From NCBI GenBank assembly GCA_029783825.1, contig JAREIK010003370.1, positions 26,186-90,185 of the forward strand: a stretch of 64,000 nt of DNA, given 5' to 3'. Made by a program: the position numbers and the translations under genes. The DNA comes from Sapria himalayana (taxonomy: Eukaryota > Streptophyta > Magnoliopsida > Malpighiales > Rafflesiaceae). Positions within the stretch are counted from its first letter, which is position 1. Every line of letters begins with the position of its first letter. Below the pieces are notes generated by a model. The model saw nothing but the letters and a program-made list of their open reading frames with translations. It did not search any database and had not been told where the DNA came from. Below, one piece after another: positions 61,987 to 64,000 of this stretch.

Positions 61987-64000
61987 TTCAGTATAATTTT
62001 TATTTTTATTTTAATTATTTATCCGTTTATTTTTTATAGAAATATTAATTACAAAATAAATTATTCGTGAGACAGATCTAATTTAAATTAAACCGGTATA
62101 TCCTAAATAATAAAGAATAAATCTCAATTTTTTTACATTTTAATTTTAAATATTCAAATTTAATTATTTATTTGTTTATTTTTATATAAATATTAATTAC
62201 AAAATAAATTATGAGTTACACAAATATAATTTATATAAAATATTTTTCATTAAAATAATATAAATAAACTTTTTAAATGAAAATAAAAATTTCAAAATAC
62301 AAAATTATTATATAGTAATATATTTTGCTTTGCTTCTGAATAATTTTAGGTTTTGTAAATATATTTTAATTGATATATATCTTATTAATAATAGATTATT
62401 AATTTATTCTTTGATCATTATTATAATATTTATCAATAAAAAAGTTTATATTGAATTTATATGATATATAAATATAATGATTCTTATGACTAAATATTAT
62501 ATTCACTTTTGAAAAAAATTTAAAATTATTATATTTCAAAGGTTATAACCTTTGAAAATGTGAAAAAATAAAAAAATATTTTTTAATTATTATTTCATTA
62601 TTTAAATAAAACCTATACACCATAAATGCCTAAACACTTAAATCACAAAACTACAATATCCCGATACCCCTATATAGATAATCCTTTAAACCGATATACA
62701 CTAAATAATAATTAATAAATCTCATTTTATTTGTTTTCATTATAATTTAAAAAAATTATTTTGATTTTTAGTTTTTTATCTGTATTTCTGTATTAATTAT
62801 AAAATAAATTATGAGTTAAAAATATAATTTATTAAAATTATTTTTTCATCAAAAAATAGATAAGCTTATAAAAAGAATAGAAATTTAAAAACAAATAATT
62901 ATCATTTAGTAATATATTTTGATATTATATTTTAATATTATATTTAAGTAATATCAATCTTATTCATAGTAAATCTTTAATTTATATTTTGATAATTATT
63001 AGAATATTTATAAATAAAATTATTTATATTTAATTTATATGAAATATAATTATTATGATTATTATAAATAAATATTGTATTCACTTTTGAAAATGATTTA
63101 AAAATTATTATATTTTCTAAAGTTATAACCTAAAATAATGAGAAAAAATAATAAAAATAAATTTTTGTAATTTTTTTTAATAAAACCTATAGATCAATTA
63201 AATGATTACTTACTTAAATCAATAAGCTCATAGACCCCTAAACCACTAAATACATATACCTTTTAATAGGTATATTTTACTTATTAAATAATTAATCTCA
63301 TTTATATTTCTATTATTATAATTTTAATATTTATTTTAATTATTTATAGTTAATTTTTTAGAAAAATTAATTCAAAATAAATTTCAATTGAAACAAAAAA
63401 TATTTAACTAATTTATATTTAATAAAAAAATATAAGTTTAAAAAAAGAAGGAAAAATTAAAAATTAAATATTATTATTTTGTAATATATTTTGATTTGAA
63501 ATCAATTTGTGTTATGTAAATATATTTTAATTAATATTTATATTTTTTATAATAGTTTGCTAATTTAATTTTTGATCATTATTATAATATCTATCTTTAA
63601 AATTTTTTAAATTGAATTTATATTATATAATTAGTAAGATTAATATAATTATACATGGTATTCAAATTTCAAAAAATTTTAAAAATTATTTTCTTTTCAA
63701 ATATTATACCTTTGAAAATCAGAACAAATCAAAAAAAATTATTTTTATTATATAATAAAACCTATAAACCACTAAATGCCTAAAAACATAAATTGCTAAA
63801 CTTCTAAATGACAAAACCCCTAAATAATTTAACCATTAAACCGGTATACTATATATAATAAATAAATCTCATTTTTATTAGTATTTATTATAATTTTAAA
63901 CATACGTCTTAATTATTTATTAGTTTATTTTTATCGAAATATAAATTAAAAATAAATTATTCGTGAGACAAATATTATTTAAAAAATTTATTTTTCATCA
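61987..64000 (-). repeat. AT-rich satellite array 8, inverted orientation
   Basis: Reverse-oriented monomers continue to the window end, with palindrome cores near 62541, 63121 (AGTTATAACC) and 63698 (degraded). The first monomer carries the GATAATCCTTTAAACC variant (62,675-62,690), the complement of the one near 20,000 and 31,300. No gene is present. Confidence 0.88.

Noticed and set aside
1..64000. Organellar origin because of the extreme AT content
   Set aside because: No organellar gene, tRNA or rRNA is visible. Tandem satellite, hAT and solo-LTR insertions point to nuclear DNA.

Overview
This window looks like non-coding, very AT-rich repeat DNA from a plant nuclear genome. The evidence is a plant-type hAT transposase relic, a solo LTR, a polyadenylated retrocopy beside degenerate TTTAGGG (plant telomere-type) heptamers, and several tens of kb of diverged tandem satellite. 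I see no intact protein-coding gene, tRNA, rRNA or CRISPR array. The setting is probably subtelomeric, pericentromeric or another heterochromatic block; the sequence alone does not say which, nor the species.

Most of the window (about 53 kb of 64 kb) is one satellite family with monomers of roughly 540, 600 or 740-790 bp. Each monomer has (i) a G-containing section of about 90 bp that reads as an 8-bp telomere-like minisatellite (GTTTAGTG/ATTTAGGC type, about 11 units), (ii) a palindrome centred on AAAGGTTATAACCTTT 50-70 bp later, and (iii) about 400 bp of A/T-rich sequence with conserved short blocks. I located about 90 palindrome positions. Monomers run in forward orientation at 105-8,656, 11,143-22,238, 26,880-32,486, 33,055-45,137 and 47,622-54,321. 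They run in reverse at 22,240-24,380, 54,322-59,492 and 61,987-64,000.

Three copies of a 2.5-kb composite block sit in the satellite: A at 8,657-11,142 and B at 45,138-47,621 (same orientation), and C at 59,493-61,986 (inverted). Each contains a 1.1-kb unrecognised segment, about 11 degenerate TTTAGGG heptamers, and a 1.3-kb retrocopy. The retrocopy's A-rich tail abuts the heptamer tract, and a telomere-like 10-bp sequence flanks it. A satellite hairpin lies 919-922 bp from the retrocopy's outer end in all three copies, so block plus neighbouring satellite was amplified as one unit.

Other elements are a 5'-truncated hAT transposase pseudogene with its 3' end (24,461-26,879) beside an inversion junction, a 558-bp solo LTR with a 5-bp target duplication (32,492-33,049), and a recent 2.13-kb higher-order duplication (40.1-44.5 kb). 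There is also a fold-back inversion junction near 54,322. An 82-bp stretch of inversion-junction sequence occurs identically at the window start and at 24,329-24,410. Coordinates of repeat edges are read by eye and may be off by tens of bases.
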